DNA from: Phyllobacterium calauticae
GTDB taxonomy: Bacteria; Pseudomonadota; Alphaproteobacteria; Rhizobiales; Rhizobiaceae
DNA: 64,000 nt
Assembly: GCF_019991125.1 (NCBI RefSeq)
Contig: NZ_JAGENB010000007.1
Span: forward strand, 1 to 64,000
Direction of reading: 5' to 3'
The number at the start of each line of letters is the position of its first letter. Position 1 is the first letter of the stretch. The notes under the pieces are model-generated. The model did no database searches. It worked only from the letters and a program-made list of their open reading frames with translations, and had not been told where the DNA came from. Below are positions 62,476 to 64,000 of this stretch, piece by piece. The position numbers and the translations under genes are program-made.

Positions 62476-63053
62476 TGACCGTGGACCGGATCTTTGCGGC
62501 AGCCAAAGCCGTGCTCGAACAAGAAGGATTAGCGGGACTCACCATCCGCAAGGTGGCGCAGAGCGCGCAGATGTCGACGATGGCGATGTACCGCCACTTC
62601 GCCGACAAGAACGCTCTGCTGAACGCTTTGATGGCGGACGGACTTCGGGCCTGGGAAGAGCGCGCGCGCGCCATCGGCACATCCGATCCGATGGAATGGC
62701 TGGAGGAGCTCGGCGAAGCTTACTTGGACTTCGCCATCACGGAACCCCACCGGTTCGACGCGGCATTCTTCCTGCCCGCTCCCGAGGCGCGCCGCTTTCC
62801 AGACGATTTTGCGGCCGGCCGCTCGCCCGTATTGACCATGGCCATGAAGCGCATCGAAGAGGTGCAGGCAGAGGGACGCATCGGGGACACGCCCGCGCTC
62901 GAAATCGCCTTGGCGCTCGCGGCGCTCGGTCAAGGCCTCGTCTCGATGCATCGCGCCAACCGCTTTTCGAGCGAGACGCAGTTCAAAGCGCTCTACCGCA
63001 CGGCCCTTCACCAATGTCTCGCTTCATTCGAATCTGCTCGGAGAACAAGATGA
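62475..63053 (+). CDS. TetR family transcriptional regulator
   Basis: A 192-residue regulator. The N-terminal helix-turn-helix is VDRIFAAAKAVLEQEGLAGLTIRKVAQSAQMSTMAMYRHFADKNALLNALMADGL. The C-terminal ~130 residues form a TetR ligand domain with FDAAFFLPAPEARRFPDD. No ribosome site is seen before the ATG; the operator repeat occupies that position, suggesting a short leader. The stop overlaps the start of the Lnt-like gene (ATGA), so the two are translationally coupled and the regulator probably controls both. Confidence 0.88.
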   Translation: MTVDRIFAAAKAVLEQEGLAGLTIRKVAQSAQMSTMAMYRHFADKNALLNALMADGLRAWEERARAIGTSDPMEWLEELGEAYLDFAITEPHRFDAAFFLPAPEARRFPDDFAAGRSPVLTMAMKRIEEVQAEGRIGDTPALEIALALAALGQGLVSMHRANRFSSETQFKALYRTALHQCLASFESARRTR

Positions 63054-64000
63054 TCGCCGTCCTCGCTGCGCTGCTGAGCGGCGCGATGTTCTACCTGTCA
63101 CAGGGCTTCGACGACGTATGGATGCTGGCTTGGTTCGCACCGGTACCGCTCCTGTGGCTGGCCTACGGAAAGCAGCCGATGTGGCAGGTGATGGCGGCGA
63201 GCGCGGCCGCGATCCTGGCAAGCGGCGGCTACATACTGCAACTGCCTTACATACCGCCGCTCTTCATAATCGTGCCGGTGCTGCTGCTTTACGTTGGCAT
63301 GTTTTGCGCCGCCGTCTGGTTCGCGCGCTTTGTACACCTCTGGGCGCATCCGTTCGCCACACTCTTCGCGTTTCCAGCATGGTGGACGGCATTCGAACTC
63401 CTGAGTCAGCTTCCATCGCCGAACGGCACCTACGGCTCGTTTGCCTACAGCACGATGTCAGCGCCCATCCTGATCCAGAGCGCTTCGCTCTTGGGAATGT
63501 ACGCCGTCACGTTCCTCATTTGCCTCTTCGCCAACACCGTTGCCTTGGCGCTGCGCGCCAGGCGGGAGGCCATCGCCGCCATCACTCTGGGCGTTGCGAT
63601 CTGCGCGGCGAACTTGGCGTTCGGGTTCGTGCGTCTGGCCCAGCCACAGCCGTCCACCGTCCGGGTAGCGGGCATCGTCGATGAGTCCATTGTAGCGAAC
63701 GCCTGGCGTGCGCATGCTTTGCCGGAGGATCTTGCGGTGACGACAGCCTACGCCCAGGAAATCCGTGAAGCGGCTCGCCAGGGCGCCCGTTTCATCGTGA
63801 CGTCGGAAGGCGGCATGGCTTCGATCCCTGAGGCGCAGTCGGCTATCGTCGCGCCGCTTGCGTCCGCGTCCAGGGAAACAGGAGTACGGATCATTGCCGG
63901 CTTCCATTCTGACCACCCGCCAGCCGACTTCGCGCTTGCATTCGACCCCACGGGACCGATGCAGCGCTATGACAAGCGGCATCCCGTGCCGGGGCTTGAA
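63050..64000 (+). CDS. Lnt-like membrane acyltransferase with nitrilase domain, 3' end cut
   Basis: The frame is open from ATG 63050 to the window end (317 codons). The first ~195 residues contain about six hydrophobic segments (IAVLAALLSGAMFYL, MLAWFAPVPLLWLAYG, PPLFIIVPVLLLYVGMFCAAVWF, IAAITLGVAICAANLAFGFV). From about 205 a carbon-nitrogen hydrolase domain begins. A candidate catalytic Glu is in RFIVTSEGGMASIPEA, and a Lys in MQRYDKRHPVPGLE. This layout is that of apolipoprotein N-acyltransferase, the third enzyme of lipoprotein maturation. Control by a TetR gene is unusual for a housekeeping Lnt, so it may be a second, specialised copy acting on another acceptor. Confidence 0.82.
   Translation, partial: MIAVLAALLSGAMFYLSQGFDDVWMLAWFAPVPLLWLAYGKQPMWQVMAASAAAILASGGYILQLPYIPPLFIIVPVLLLYVGMFCAAVWFARFVHLWAHPFATLFAFPAWWTAFELLSQLPSPNGTYGSFAYSTMSAPILIQSASLLGMYAVTFLICLFANTVALALRARREAIAAITLGVAICAANLAFGFVRLAQPQPSTVRVAGIVDESIVANAWRAHALPEDLAVTTAYAQEIREAARQGARFIVTSEGGMASIPEAQSAIVAPLASASRETGVRIIAGFHSDHPPADFALAFDPTGPMQRYDKRHPVPGLE

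Noticed and set aside
62173-64000. Possible recently acquired DNA at the right end
   Set aside because: Codon use looked slightly different by eye, but there is no integrase, repeat or tRNA boundary to support it.

Overview
The window reads as a chromosomal or large-replicon segment of an alphaproteobacterium, most likely in the Hyphomicrobiales (Rhizobium, Agrobacterium, Brucella or Phyllobacterium relatives). This rests on its high GC, the very large share of ABC importers, and several families familiar from that order: DUF2076, DUF2161, DUF1800/DUF1501 pairs, and amino acid:[carrier protein] ligase. Assignment below the order is inference. I saw no rRNA, tRNA, CRISPR array, insertion sequence or phage gene.

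Layout. 1-4.4 kb: end of a Pro/Ala-rich protein, a DUF1800-DUF1501 pair and a DedA membrane protein. 4.5-14.9 kb: ctpA protease, a duplicated-permease anion-type importer with its ATPase, uppP, a DUF2076 protein, a B12-binding radical SAM enzyme and a membrane-tailed class III cyclase. 15-17.8 kb: a PadR regulator with its FAD monooxygenase, and a DUF2161 nuclease-fold protein. 17.8-25.2 kb: a sugar importer, a TIM-barrel isomerase and a Gfo/Idh/MocA dehydrogenase, divergent from a LacI regulator with a perfect operator. 25.2-32.9 kb: a ROK-controlled operon joining a ribose-type importer with two paralogous binding proteins to an M20 peptidase and a YhfX-type PLP enzyme. 33.1-41.5 kb: a ketone/alcohol module (DUF779, aldehyde dehydrogenase, flavin monooxygenase, butanediol-type dehydrogenase) with two AcoR-type regulators and a consensus sigma-54 promoter. 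41.6-49.7 kb: a peptide importer with a C45 amidohydrolase, an alpha/beta hydrolase and a double-winged-helix GntR regulator. 49.8-57.5 kb: a carrier protein, an acyl-CoA dehydrogenase, an amino acid:[carrier protein] ligase, a DUF1839 protein, a GH2 glycosidase and a tandem alpha/beta hydrolase. 57.8-61.4 kb: a small Cys-pair protein and gltIJKL. 61.4-64 kb: an SH3 protein, and a TetR regulator coupled to an Lnt-like acyltransferase cut by the window end.

Most genes form self-contained nutrient-uptake modules, each with its own local regulator. In at least six cases the likely regulator site is visible as an inverted or direct repeat beside the regulator gene. The most intriguing locus is the carrier-protein cluster at 49.8-57.5 kb: a ribosome-independent amino acid activation system next to redox, glycosidase and hydrolase enzymes, with a product I cannot name.
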